This document shows, one piece after another, positions 48,443-60,692 of a stretch of DNA of 64,000 bases. The stretch lies in the NCBI GenBank assembly GCA_963920705.1, contig OY987231.1, forward strand, positions 21,739,024-21,803,023, written 5' to 3'. Made by a program: the position numbers and the translations under genes. The stretch is from Odiellus spinosus. Taxonomy: Eukaryota > Arthropoda > Arachnida > Opiliones > Phalangiidae. Numbering within the stretch: position 1 is the stretch's first letter; each line of letters starts with the position of its first letter. The notes below the pieces were generated by a model, which saw nothing but the letters and a program-made list of their open reading frames with translations, was not told the origin of the DNA and made no database searches.

Positions 48443-51400
48443 AATGTCCTAGATAAGCTTAAAATTAAATTGTAAGTCAGATCGGTAAAATATAGTTTAT
48501 GTACAGCTGTAATCAAAACGAAATAATACAATTATTTGTGATTTAAATTATATATTCACTAGTAATTGACCAACTTATAACACGAGATTAATTTAAAACT
48601 TATTAAATCATAACTGAAGAATGGTGTATAACTTATTTGCATATTCACCATTTTTAAAAGAAAATATAAAAAATAAATTTTAACAATTTATGGCTACAAA
48701 ATTAGCTCATTATCAAATAATTGGTTCTTTAATCTATTAACTCGTAATTAATGACACTTAAAATAAGGAGTGTATAAAGCAAATCATCTATTTTTAGAAA
48801 AGAGTAATTTAAATTAATCTTACCCGCTACTGGCGATAATTTCGTTACGACGCACCATCTCGGCTTCCACTATAATAAGAGATTTGAAAAACAACATAAA
48901 AATCAATGTAAATGAAAAATGTATGAGCTTCCTAAAGGGGGGTGTGGATTACGTGGAAACTACTCTCTAATTAATTGATAACTTTTTGTTTTGTTAAAAA
49001 ATAAAAAAGTACACCTCGCTTTTGGAAGCCCATATTATACACTTCAACTAATCGTAATTGCTAGAATCCTCTTGTAATTTATGAAAGGGTTATAAAAAAA
49101 AGTAAAAATTACCATTTTCATTATATTTATATTCCTCGTAATATGATACCTCCCGAGGGAAAAGGTTTATTAACATTTTGAGATTATTTTAGGCTGTTAC
49201 AATATTCGTATTTTTTTTTACCGGCGGTTTTTGAAACAAGAACAAAAAAAAGCGGGGTTTTCGCTCTCTCTTTTGGTCAATAATTAATGACGGTATTCAT
49301 CGGCTACCTAAATGATTCTCAGCACGGAAGCTCTGTTTATGAACTCACTACGACTCGCATAATTAAAAGAGACGGGTGGCGTTGACCTAAGCCGCAGTCT
49401 TTCTCGCGTGTTATACCCATTTCAATTTTAACTCGGGATTACGGTTTTAAAGGGAACCTGAACTAATATACGAATGCTTTTAGTTGATAAAGTGTTTCTT
49501 CGGAAAGAGAAGTCTAAAGATGTTAATTAAAAAACGTCAGATCGTAGCTTAAGTTAACTAGAAACTCCTCTTCTAAACATTTATTTTCCGAACAGCATCT
49601 ACTTCATCAAATAAGAGCGACTTAAATATAACAAGGATCTTGGCACTTAATTACCATTTGAGATTAAATTGAGAAATTGGATCTATGTTTTAGAGAGGTT
49701 CAGGGTTTAAACGTAAATTTCCCATTGATTTTTATAAGAACTCAGTCAAACTGTACGCGATTTGAGTCCGATTTATCGAAAATTAGACAAAATTAAAAAA
49801 GAATAATCGGCATAACTATCAGAATAAGTTATGACTTGATTTTTTGGGCCATGATGTGGATAATATTAATTATTAATTCATATACGAATACATCATTGAA
49901 GTTATTTTTAACTTTTATTGGAACCGTGGTCCTTGATCTTTAGCCGTGAGATACGAGAGAATGATACAATTTAACGAAGCAAACAAAATTTGGTCCAAAC
50001 TTATTGAGATCGGTGTAGTGATTTTCAAAAAGTCTATAGAAAATTTCATTGAAATTGAACCAGTAAAGAGTATTTGCAAATCGCGTGTTGACCCTATTTT
50101 TCGAGAGAAAATTTAATTTCCAGTTAAGAGGAAGGGCCAAATTAAATTAAAATGACGTCATATCAAAACCCACTCCCACCATTCGGAAGACAGAAATATA
50201 TTTTTGATATTTTTTATTTATTGAAATCTGGGATTTAATATAAATAGTAAATATTTTTTGTTCTTTTATTTCTCTAGTTGTTTTGTTTGTCCTTGAAGCT
50301 TGCGCATTAGTCTTTTAGCTAAGGCCATTGCATAAATAATGAAATAACTATTAACTATGCATGATATACTAATACGACTGCGCGTCAAAATAATAAGAAA
50401 TCGTACAGCATTTTATTTTATACTTTTACCCCAAAGAACTAATAATATTTAAAATTCAAAACCTTAATTGCGTTTGAATAGTAAAGTTAACATTATTTTA
50501 AAAGTTAGCTTTCTAATTTATATCTTCTCCTTATTACTTTACACTTCCATTAGCTTAAAACTCTTATAATTAAAATATGCAGTCAGTATCTTCCTTAAAA
50601 TAAACTACTTAAAACAGATCTAGAATGCACTTTATAAATTGCAAAAGTTTTAACCTAATTCCGGCTTCTATTTGTATATATAATTAACCTAGCTTACTAT
50701 CTTTTCATTTATCTTATATACCTGTAAATATTTAAATATATTTTGAATATTTTACGTCTTCGACTGTAAATTTTAGGAAACACTTTTGACGCGACCTATC
50801 CAAATCCCACTAGGTGTTGACGAATTTTCCGAAGCTTCGTCTCCAATCTCCGTTTATTGTTATTCCTCCACCTTTTTATTTTGTTGTTAACTAGAATTTG
50901 TTCAATATCTTTAAAAGGCTTTTAGCCATTTCGACATTTCACTTAAAGAAAATTAAACCAGCCTTTTCGAACTTCTCCACGCGGCGACTAGAGTTGAAGC
51001 GTTGTCAATAAAAAAGTAAAATCCAGGAAATCGTTATTTGCTTTGGGAGTTTTGGAGCAAAAGTAAAAATCTAAATGAGGTCGTATATCTCGTCTACCAT
51101 CAACTATAGGGGGGGAGGAAGGCGACCAAAAAAACTTTTTTCTATTTTATCCTGGTCTTTTCTTACTTTTCTTCCTTCCCGGAACTTGAGGGAACCTTCA
51201 ACGAGTGTCCTGGGATCAGCCATCCTCCCACGTAGTTCGAAGCAGAGCGCACAAAAAAAAAAACAAAAAAAACAAAAGAGATTGTTTTTCTTCGGGGTTT
51301 TTTTGCGTTTTATCTATTCTTCCGAATCTCGTATATGTATATCCGCAGTCCGAGAGACACGTTCTTATATACAGCAAAGTTTTGGTTTGTCGGTGTTAGA

Positions 51401-52059
51401 AAGTCGGGATTCCCCACTCTGAGTACATCGCGACGGGGTTAACTGTGTACTAGGGATATAAAGTCAGCTCGATGTAAAGGAATTTCCACCTGCACTAATC
51501 CACATAAGCGAGCGATCCCCTCGCAGCCGATCTCAGGGAGACCGCGTGAGTTTGGTTCCTCTTTCCCTCTCCGCACCAACGCCAACGACGAAAGCGAACT
51601 CTGGCGTCGACCCCCTCCAACCACTCTTTTCCCCATTCGAGCGTTTCTCGGAGTATTTTCCTAGTCCTAGCGTGGCCCTCTCTCTTTCTTTCTCTTTCTC
51701 AACTCCTGCATGGAGGTGATTAAAGATTTTTCGCTATATACGGCTGGTTTTTCTAGAGCCGAGGAAAAGGCCTGGGAGTCCGATTCTACTTCTCGAAAAA
51801 TATGTAAAGAAAATGGATTTTTCCATTTTCTACTCTTCCTATATATAGGGGAAACTCGGAGGGTTCTTAAAATAACCGAATGCCTATACTTCTTTTTATT
51901 GTTCTTCGATTACTCCAGGGAAATGCCCAATCCTATATACGAATGTTTTTTTTTCCCCGAAACCAAAAATCAATTTTAATTATCATTTAGTCGTGAAAAA
52001 GGGAAATTGTAAAGAGATAATGAAACTATTTTGCTCGAACAAGGTTGAAACTACTCGGG
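48443..52059. other. No gene seen; longest stretch without a recognised repeat
   Basis: This 3.6-kb AT-rich block has only short frames: 66 codons reverse at 49940, and 115 codons forward at 51075 across a poly-A/T-rich patch. A T2-like end, TTTTAAAGGGAACCTG, lies at 49447. Confidence 0.5.
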
Positions 52060-52440
52060 AAGATTTGCAAAGGTCAGGGGAAATTCAGTCAGGGATAGAG
52101 ATCGGGGTTTGTACAAGAAAATTTCTGATTATTTTATCTTTATTCATAACTTAAAAATTTTCCAGGAAAGTCTATGATAAACCCAATGTAATCGCGAATA
52201 ATTTTCCGATTAATTTTTAATGATTAACTGATTAACTGATAGTTGTGGATTATTTTGTTAAAACCCCGATCTCTAGTCAGAGAATTTAAAAAAATGATTA
52301 TTAAAGGTCAAGGGAAATTAAGTCAGGGAGATGATTTCACGGAAGGTAGAGAAATATATTTTAAGCATTTCATATTTGAAAATGCGGCTAAAGGAAAGAT
52401 CGATTATCAGGGATTATCTGTATGAAGCAGGGAATTAAAA
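52060..52440 (+). repeat. AGTCAGGG-type degenerate minisatellite interrupted by N2
   Basis: Loose units AAAGGTCAGGGGAAATTCAG, AAAGGTCAAGGGAAATTAAG and ATCAGGGATTATC occur on both sides of the N element at 52096-52275. The array is old and partly scrambled. Confidence 0.75.
52096..52275 (+). mobile_element. Family N MITE, copy 2
   Basis: This 180-bp element has perfect 15-bp TIRs (TAGAGATCGGGGTTT and AAACCCCGATCTCTA). Flanks GTCAGGGA and GTCAGAGA form an 8-bp duplication with one mismatch, taken from the AGTCAGGGA unit of the host minisatellite. Confidence 0.92.
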
Positions 52441-53733
52441 TGTCTAATTAAACTAAAATTCGCGAGTCATTAATTATAAACTATTCAGGACTTCTTTCTT
52501 TAATGTTTAATTCGTTTTTGGCCTAAAAAAAATACTCATTTCTCAACTCATTTTGTTTCTCACGAAGTTCCCACGCCCGTATGATTGATTTCTTTCACGC
52601 TCGTAAAGAAAATTATAACATATATATGCGATCCACAATATTTATTAGGCGAGGGAAAGCTTCATTTTTCCATTTCTTTCTTTCTTATTTTCTAAGCCTA
52701 ATAAGTTGATTTAGAATATTTAATATTTCATATATTTACGTATTAATCTATAAAAGCATGCACGGAAATTTGCGCGAATATACGATTTGAAATGAAAATT
52801 CGCGTTAGGCCTAAAAAATCCATTTGAATTTAAAGGAAATGGAGTGTAATATGCGATAACGTAACTTTTAGATTTCGCAGACTTTAAAATATGGTATTTA
52901 CTTAAAAACAAATATTTAAAATTACAACAAAAACGGTATTTTAATGCACTTTCGTTAAATGACGCGTAATATTTAATAGATAAAAATTAGAATTTGCTTT
53001 CTAAATTATGACGAAGAACATGCAATAAAACGAATTTGCCAACCGAATGTTTTTTAGCCCTAATTATCGTCTAAAAATGAACTCAAGCAAATGTATGTTT
53101 TTCGGAACACAAATTCGAGTAAACAAAACGCAAGACTTCATTGCAGGCTTCATTTTGTTTGAATTTCATTAATAGTTAGCTACATTGTTAACATACTTTT
53201 AAATATATCCAAAAACGGGAAAACTATCTAGTTTTATAGCTTTATTCTCTCTTTACCCTCAACTATGAAATCATTTTTATTCATATTTGAATTCCATATT
53301 TACATCACACTCGATGCTTTTACTCTGTTGCCTTTAGGTCATTCATTGACTGCGCTCCCGTTATGTTTATTACGTCGTTTGGAAGGAAATTAATGAATTT
53401 GCCTTAAGCCGAATGATGTCATTCCCCGTTCCTTAAAATATTTACTTTCAATTATGAAACATTTCAAGCTCAAAACTCTTAGTTTGCCATTGCAAATATT
53501 GAGCTTATTGAACAATATTTACTTTTCATAGAGGGTTCGATTCGCTAAACATTTATTGACTTAACTTTCTATTGAAATATTACGCATCTTTTATGTCAAT
53601 TAATTTTAGCAACGCTATTTAAGGTGTTTGGAAAGGGAAAAGTGTATGGTTTTTATACCCCATCGGCCTTTGTCATCTTTCAAATAAGTATCATATTAAA
53701 AATATAATAATGTAACTTGAAAATTTGGTCTAC
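52441..53733. other. No gene seen
   Basis: This is AT-rich unique sequence with no fold-back of note. Confidence 0.55.
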
Positions 53734-53871
53734 CCCCATTTCGCCCAAAAACATTTGGCCCAATTCCCATTTCGCCCAATCTCAAATAATCTAACCTAAC
53801 CCTACCTAACCTAACAATTGGGCGAAATGGGAATAGATCATTTTGGGCGAAATATTTTGGGCGAAATGGGG
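53734..53871. repeat. Family L hairpin with a CCTAA-rich loop
   Basis: Arms are built from repeated CATTTCGCCCAA words: CCCCATTTCGCCCAAAA at the left edge and TTTTGGGCGAAATGGGG at the right, with CCCATTTCGCCCAAT and ATTGGGCGAAATGGG inside. The loop at about 53792-53816 reads CTAACCTAACCCTACCTAAC and continues for one more unit, resembling insect-type telomere repeat. Confidence 0.88.
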
Positions 53872-55560
53872 ACACACCGAAAAGGTGATAAACGAAATTT
53901 CTAACTTTGCTGTCATGTGAGGCTGTCATGAAGTTTTCATGAAATCCAAATGAAAATTGAGTAGCATTTTCGGAAAGATTGTTAAAATATATACACATTT
54001 AATTAATTAATAAATTAATTAATTAATTAGGTTTTAGGAAAACATGATTAAAGATAGAGGTAAAAATTTGAATCTACCATGGTTAAATTTTTGATATAAT
54101 TTCAATGTATAATGTATTTACGTAGTAGAACGTTTTCTTTTTAACTAAAGCCCAATTATGAAAACTTTAGCCAAAATTTTTAACCATATGCACTCCAAAA
54201 TTTTCCTTTTTAGGTGTAATTTAGCTATAGAATAGCTTATTATATATACTTCCTGGCTGTATAACATTCTTTTAGGACAGAGATAGTTGCTTTTTTGCTC
54301 ATTTTTGCGAGAGCAGTATGAATAAGGGAATGAAATTCTCATTAATCCCCAAGTTTTTTCGCCCCTTTTTTTTTTGCGGCAAGATTGGCGAGTGGAAAAA
54401 AAAAGCGGGAAAAAAAAAACCACGAGGTAGATGTTGAGTATCTCCGAGAGAAGAATAAGAAAAAAGGATGCTTTACTTTGTCAACTAGAATAGAACTAAC
54501 AGACCAAAGAATAGAACGTATACTTTAACTCTATCTAGCACTATCTTTTAACACTACATATCCCTTCTTTAACCTTTACTGAATGTTGTTACCGAAACAA
54601 AGGTTAGTACGAGGGTAGAGGGAGTAAGTTTCTTGGATGATGTTTCGTGAGTGGGCGAGTTCTATTGTTTTTCACGTTGAAGTAATTCCACGGAGAAAGG
54701 CGCTAGATATGTTATTACGTAACAGATGCTTGTTGGTATTACCTGGGCTTTGATGTGTAGTATATTTTGGGCATGAAATTTTACTATAGCGTATGGAATA
54801 GAGAATGGTAGGCCGTTGGCGTGACCTAACCACTTTGTTGTGGGTTATCCAGGCCGCTCACGCTACGGCGTTACATCCGCAAAACTGTACCTCATAACTG
54901 AGTTTTTGGGTAATGCACACTCTTTGCGGCGGAAAAACTTTTTTTTGTTTTCGTGTGGTTTCTTTTTCCAAGGGTGGAAGAGATGATGTACTGTTTATGT
55001 TTTATTCTTGGATCGTAATGGTAGAATATTTTTATTTCACTCATTTTTTTTTTTTTTTCCTTCAGTTGTTTTTCACGGACATAACAAAACGGAAAAGTAT
55101 TATTTTTAAAGGCGCTTTATATTTTATATTTTATTTCATTTTTAAATGGTGGCTTTAGTTTTATGGCGAATTTAATTGAGGGTTAGTTTTTAATTTTTTT
55201 TTTTTATGATGAACCGAAATTGTCTTTTTGTCTTTGACGTAATGCCACACTTCCTGTCTAACGACAAACTTCGCGAATTCTGTTGACACGTTTTTGTCAG
55301 AGTGCAATATCCACGAATGTTAGTTCTTTATACATCCATGCTTAACTCGAGCTGAAATCGGAAACCACTACTCGCTCGTTAGAAAATTAAACCAATTTTT
55401 TAATCTTCTAGCGAGAATCAGCTTAGTCCATCGAAAAATAGACCGCTTAAAACGTTTTAGATAGTTTTAAAGTCAGTGGGAATCCTTTTACAATTTTAAA
55501 AAGACCTCACGTCAAAATTTTATTCAACATTTGAACTACAGCTACAATCTTAATACACTA
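53872..55560. other. No gene seen
   Basis: TTAATTAA-type simple sequence lies at 53999-54029. Frames of 100 codons or fewer are unrecognised; the one at 53696-53998 crosses the L hairpin. Confidence 0.55.
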
Positions 55561-55567
55561 ATTATAC

Positions 55568-55834
55568 CAGAAGCCGATGAAACCCTCCTTTGAAGCCTAT
55601 TACTCCCGGGTCTTGTCTACCCCTCTCTGTATGGGTTAGTTTCAAAAGCCTCGGAGTTCGGCAAAAAATTGTCGTCGTTTGTGGAGAGAGAGAATTTCCA
55701 ATTTTCCCTAGACAGGGGGGTATGAAGTAGGACCCCTTCTAACTCGTAAAATTGTGAATTTTACCCATACAGAGAGGAGCGTTATATCGAACATTAGAGT
55801 AGTAGACTTCAAAGGAGGGTTTCATCTACTTCTG
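55568..55834 (+). mobile_element. Family A MITE, copy 9, internally deleted with mixed ends
   Basis: This 267-bp copy has a perfect 7-bp duplication ATTATAC. About 70 bp of the core are missing between GGTTAGTTTCAAAAG and CCTCGGAGTTCG. The left TIR is the CCG subtype and the right TIR is the TAG subtype. Confidence 0.94.
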
Positions 55835-55841
55835 ATTATAC

Positions 55842-56361
55842 TCATTAGAACAAATGAAAATGATTCAAATGCATTTCTTTTTTGGCCCCCAAATATTTCC
55901 TTCGTACCATCTAGCATCGAAAATAATTTAAGCGTAAAACATTAAGAGAAATACGTTTTCGTGTTTTAAAGGCATTTTTATTGACATCGGTTGTTGTTTT
56001 AGATGGCAATTTATTTTTATGATGGATTTAATTGTCGATTAAAATGAGGGATATTCATTGTCCGCCATAAATTTGGTTGGCATCGATGACTCTGGCGCGT
56101 CACAAAGGCCGCGAATTTCACGAAAGTGGAATAAAGAGTTCGAGGATTTACCGAGTTATGATAGAAGAGCCAATATAAAAACAATGGAATTATGAGTGCC
56201 GTTTATCACCCGGTATAATTTATATCGCATTGGGACGGAGGGCCAGGGGCTCGCTGAAGATCTCGCTCATCTCTCGCGATACCTTGGAGCCATAATGTCG
56301 TAACTTATATTCCGCACTCTAAGAAATTGTTTTATCATCATTGAGCTAAACTCGATTCCTT
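55842..56361. other. No gene seen
   Basis: This is unique sequence between family A copy 9 and a B fragment. Confidence 0.55.
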
Positions 56362-56490
56362 AGCTTTTAAATAGGCCTAATCCAACAGTTTAATACAAAT
56401 ATTAAACTAGGAATAAATTTAAAACTTACCCGGAAAATAGGCTTGTTTGTAAATTTTTTTTTACTGTTGCGGATTAAGCCTATTTAAACG
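56362..56490. mobile_element. Family B fragment, core deleted
   Basis: The left arm AAATAGGCCTAATCCAACAG through AAACTTACCCGGAAAATAGG is fused to the right arm from TTTGTAAATTTT to GCCTATTTAAACGA. The central palindrome and both termini are missing. Confidence 0.8.
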
Positions 56491-58573
56491 ACTGTCTCAC
56501 AAGTGTCTGAGAGTAAAAATGCCTCATATAATTAGATAGTTTCAAATTAGATGAAGGGTAAATCACGCAAATCTTTGATCTACGATTATCGGTAAAAAAA
56601 ATATAAGTTACGACATTCTTGTTCCAAGATAGTTTGCGCTTGGACTTCCCTATCCACGCACTAAGAGAACGTAAATCGATGGGTCTTCTTCGTGCAACCT
56701 TTGGGGACACATTTGGAAGCAATAAAGACCGCAAGAGGCAGTCCGATTTTGTTCTTATAGTATAGTAGGTATACGCGGGGAGTATAAGTGAGCAAACTGC
56801 CCAATAACCACCCTTCCCTTGGTCCTTCTTATACCGCGATCGAGTCTGAAAGGGTGCGTTGGGAAGTTCTTACGTATAGGCGAAGTATCTCGCTAAGACC
56901 TTGGCTGGACGAGTAAACACCGCTAATGATGACGGACATGAAGGGGATGACCGAGGGTCAGTCGACGTATATCGGCTTTCCATAGCCAAAAATCGGCGTT
57001 TATGGTGTCAAGTTTAACTTTTTGACCCCCGAGGCTAACCCCGATTATTGGCTTATACTTCCTTTGACGAGCAGTTGGTCGAAATGTTTTTTTTTTTTAT
57101 CACGGAGTAAAAGTTGAGAATTTTATAAACAGTAGAGTGTGCAAGTTTAACGAAACGTTTTTTAACAATTTTTCCTTTATAAAGAATGCGTTAGGCATAT
57201 CCCTGTCCTGATAAATATACGTTAAGAACTTTCCAACGTAAATTACATTTACAACTCTTCTATTGAAATACTTCTTTAATACTTATTCTAAATTAGGCCA
57301 AATGATATTAGAATTTCGCCCACAAATATTTATAAATGACAGAAGTAGATGAAACCCTTATTGTAAACCAATATGCGCTTAAGTGTATAATTAATTCATC
57401 GCCTATTGCTAATTTCTTTTAATTAACAAGAATTTAGTCTAGAATAAATTGAAATTTATAAATAAACCAATGCCCGATTCTATAATAATCTATCAAAATG
57501 TGAAGCCTTAATCAATTAACTTAATTAAAAAATTAAATTTAAAGCCGCAGTTAAAACTCGCCCTTCTATTCTCGTGTTAGAGCTGGTAGTTTGCAAAGAT
57601 TACTTTTTCCCAATTTAAACTTCAGCGTTCCTGACCGACAGACGTATCTAAAATATTATATATTTTAATTATATTTAAAATCGATTTAACAACTAGTAAA
57701 TAGTGAAGTTAAATTCATTTCCATTTGAATCCATGGCATGGTCTGAAAATTGGTTTATTTTTATCAGCAAATAAGAAATATCATTTGAAAATCCTTGAAT
57801 TCGTTAAGATTTGGTATAATTTATAAATTCAGTCCCACAAGTCGTCATGACAAAATATATTTCACCTCAAAACCTATAATATTCTACCAATTGAAAGAAA
57901 AAGTTTTTTTTCTTTTGGGCGGAAAGATTGCGTATGTCAGCGTAGTTTTCTTTGCTCTCTACCGTCCAAAAGTTGAGGCACAATAGCCAAAAATCCAATA
58001 CTAAAAGGAGAGCCTCCTGCGCGCGAATATCTCTCCTCTCTCTTTTCTCGGGTCATTTTGAAAACATCCACCCTATTCCTCGGATGCTGGAAAAGAAGAA
58101 TCGGCTATAATCAATCGCATTCTTAGAATACTATCTCTTTCTACAGTAAGCGAACAGTTTCCTACGGGAAAAAGAATGGTTCCAAGCTCGAAACTAACTC
58201 TACTCATTCCTAGCCCTAAAAAAGGACCGAATATCCATTGAAAAATGAAGGTTCAAATAGGGAAAATACTCTTTCTAAGATTGAAAAAGGTTATAGAAGT
58301 TTGCTTGAAAGGAGAGGGAAGGATTTGGGCATTTTGCCAGAGACCTAGGCCAGCTTCTATGTTTTTTTTTTTCTTCTTCTGGTCCAAGCCTAAACACCGA
58401 ATCGATTAAGATAAACTGGGTTCTTCGGCCTATGCCTATACGATAAAGCGCCGCCTACAGCTAGGATTTCTAAAGCCACCAACAAAAAAAGACTCAACCA
58501 GACAATGTGACTCTTGGTTTGTTTTTAAAGTGATGTAGTTGTAGTTGGTGTTGTACTAAGTTGGGTTAAGTAC
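56491..58573. other. No gene seen; GC-richer patch
   Basis: The patch at 56740-57070 has higher GC without a long frame. The A end fragment at 57340 is the only repeat identified. Confidence 0.5.
57340..57358 (+). mobile_element. Family A MITE end fragment (TAG subtype)
   Basis: Only the terminal CAGAAGTAGATGAAACCCT is recognisable. The sequence after it is unrelated AT-rich DNA, so this is a truncated end or a scar. Confidence 0.7.
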
Positions 58574-58680
58574 TTTCACGAAAAAGACCCCGCGAAAGCG
58601 ACCTTATCACGTGCCAGAACGCGCGAGAATCAGCTGTATGCTCTACAATAGCCTGTATGCTCTACAATACTGACTATGTC
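58574..58680 (+). repeat. Family T dispersed repeat, copy 4, with an internal duplication
   Basis: TTTCACGAAAAAGACCCCGC through TTATCACGTGCCAGAACGCG matches copy 2 closely. After GAGAATCAG, the block CTGTATGCTCTACAATA is duplicated in tandem, and the second CACGTG is absent. Confidence 0.85.
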
Positions 58681-60190
58681 CCCCACCTGAAGCCGATGTA
58701 ATTGTGGCTAAAACTATTGTTAGGGTGTTATCCACCTTGTTCTTTATATTTTAGAGTTTAGCTTAGGCGAGACGAGCGCATTCGGAACACAGTCGGAAAA
58801 ATATGAATTAATCGTTTGCAGTCATCTTCCATCCCGTTAAGCCACCCTGGAAAAAAATATTGTCTAACATCTTATCGGAGTTTACCAGCTGCTTTTTTCC
58901 CCCGACGAGTAGGTGTTCGTAGGTGTTTTTATACGAGGTTTAAAAAAAAATCCCCCATTCGCTTCAATTTCTGCCCAGGCGAGCTCAAATTCATTCCATT
59001 GTCTAGGACCCCATATTTTTTTTGCACGGGTTTTTGTTGAAAGTTAGGTTTGTTCAATTGTATACCTTTTTAACCCCTTTTTTTTCTTTTGTTAATTCGG
59101 AAAACGAATTTAATATTTTTCGGCTTAAAGGATTTATCTTTTTATATTGTAGCGAAAGATAAATTAACCTTACATTGTCAAAGTATATGAAGATAAAGAA
59201 TAGATGATTCCGAAATTTATTAATTTAATTTTCGAGACTGATATACTGTTACGAAAACAGTTTATTAAAAGGAGGGTGAAAAGGAAAATTAATTGGCAAT
59301 TTTTTTTATTGATTCTTCTTCTAAAAATAATAATAAAATCAGGATAATTGGTTAGATAGAAATGATGTATGAACCCAGGGCGATTTTTTTTAAGCGATTT
59401 GGCACCAGGGGGCCAAAATTAAATGCGCCCCCTTATTTGAAAATCCAACATTCGTCAAGCCTTCACTCGCTCCCAGAAATAATTTCAAATTCAATAACTA
59501 ACGTCAAGTTTTTCCAAATTTTAATAAAATATTCACACGGATTAGGGTATCTCCACATTTGTTGGGCGCTCCCATTTGGCTAGCCCCCGGGGGTCAAGCC
59601 CTTTATGAACCCTAAATTTACTAAATGAATTAGAAATCATTTTTTAATATAAAACCTTGCATTTTAAATATATTAGCCAAATAATATATAGTGTGATGGC
59701 TTCTTTTTTGAATATACTAAGGTCAGTTGTTACCATAATCTATTGACCTAACTCTTTGTGCACCAAAAACTCCGAAGAAGTATCCCATCATATATATTTT
59801 TTTTTCTTCCGAAAGTCCGGATATACATTCTTATATAGAAAAATCCATTGAAGTTCTAGTATCGCGTCATTTTTCACAATTGTCGCAACTAGCGGACTCC
59901 ATCCAGTAAATCATCTTTTTATATTTGACGCTCCCGCGAATCTTCGCTTCTTCTTCGGTTTTTTTTTTTTAGGAAACCTTAGATCTCCGTTGGGATGATG
60001 ATGATATTTTTCTAGCAGTGACGTATTCCATTTTCAGAAAGAAATCTTATCACCCTATCTTTTTCTTATTAGATAGTAGAAAGCGACTTATTCCGTTTCT
60101 TTTATTTTTCCTAGATTATAGGAAAACATTCTCTACACTAGCTATAATTTCAAAGGGATACAATAAAGAGTTATCATTAATTGTTTTTTT
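58681..60190. other. No gene seen
   Basis: Frames of 74 codons or fewer are unrecognised. There are poly-T tracts near 59797 and 59961 and a GATGATGAT run at 59994. Confidence 0.55.
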
Positions 60191-60692
60191 TTAAAGGGAG
60201 AATGAAAGGCCGAAACAACTTATTTTTAATCGATTAAGAATGCTAAAATAATGAGAAAAACAATAATATAACTCACCAAAAATATTTCGTTATTTTTATT
60301 ATCAATTTCCAAAGTTCCGACACTAAGCCTAAGCTGCCTAGCTCGGTGAACTAAACTAGCACGACCTGTATTTTTTTTTTTTTTTTTTTTAAATATTCGC
60401 GGCTGTTCTTGTCGCCAATCACGAGCGAGTACGCGTATTTTAAAAATACGCGTACTCGCTCGTGATTGGCGACTAGATCAGACGGGAATATTAAAAAAAA
60501 ATACGACTAGTGCTCGCCTAGTTCGCCGAGCTAGGCAGCCAAGGCTTAGCGTCTGCAAGTTTCGGAACTTTGGATCAAATGATTATAAAATAAGGAAATA
60601 TTTTTGGTGAGTTATATTATTGTTTTTCTCATTATTTTAGCATTCTTTATCGATTAAAAATAGGTTGTTTCGGCCTTTCATTCTCCCTTTAA
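60191..60692. mobile_element. Family B2 palindrome, complete, TTAA target
   Basis: This 502-bp element (including both TTAA) is an imperfect palindrome along its whole length. The outer arm is AGGGAGAATGAAAGGCCGAA, mirrored at the right. The central stem GAGCGAGTACGCGTATTTT lies around 60422-60460. A poly-T run near 60370 breaks the left arm. Termini match T2/Kolobok-type TTAAAGGRR ends; no transposase is present. Confidence 0.94.

Noticed and set aside
53792-53816. CCTAA-rich stretch as a true telomere
   Set aside because: It is only about 25 bp, degenerate, and enclosed by a hairpin, so it is interstitial sequence.
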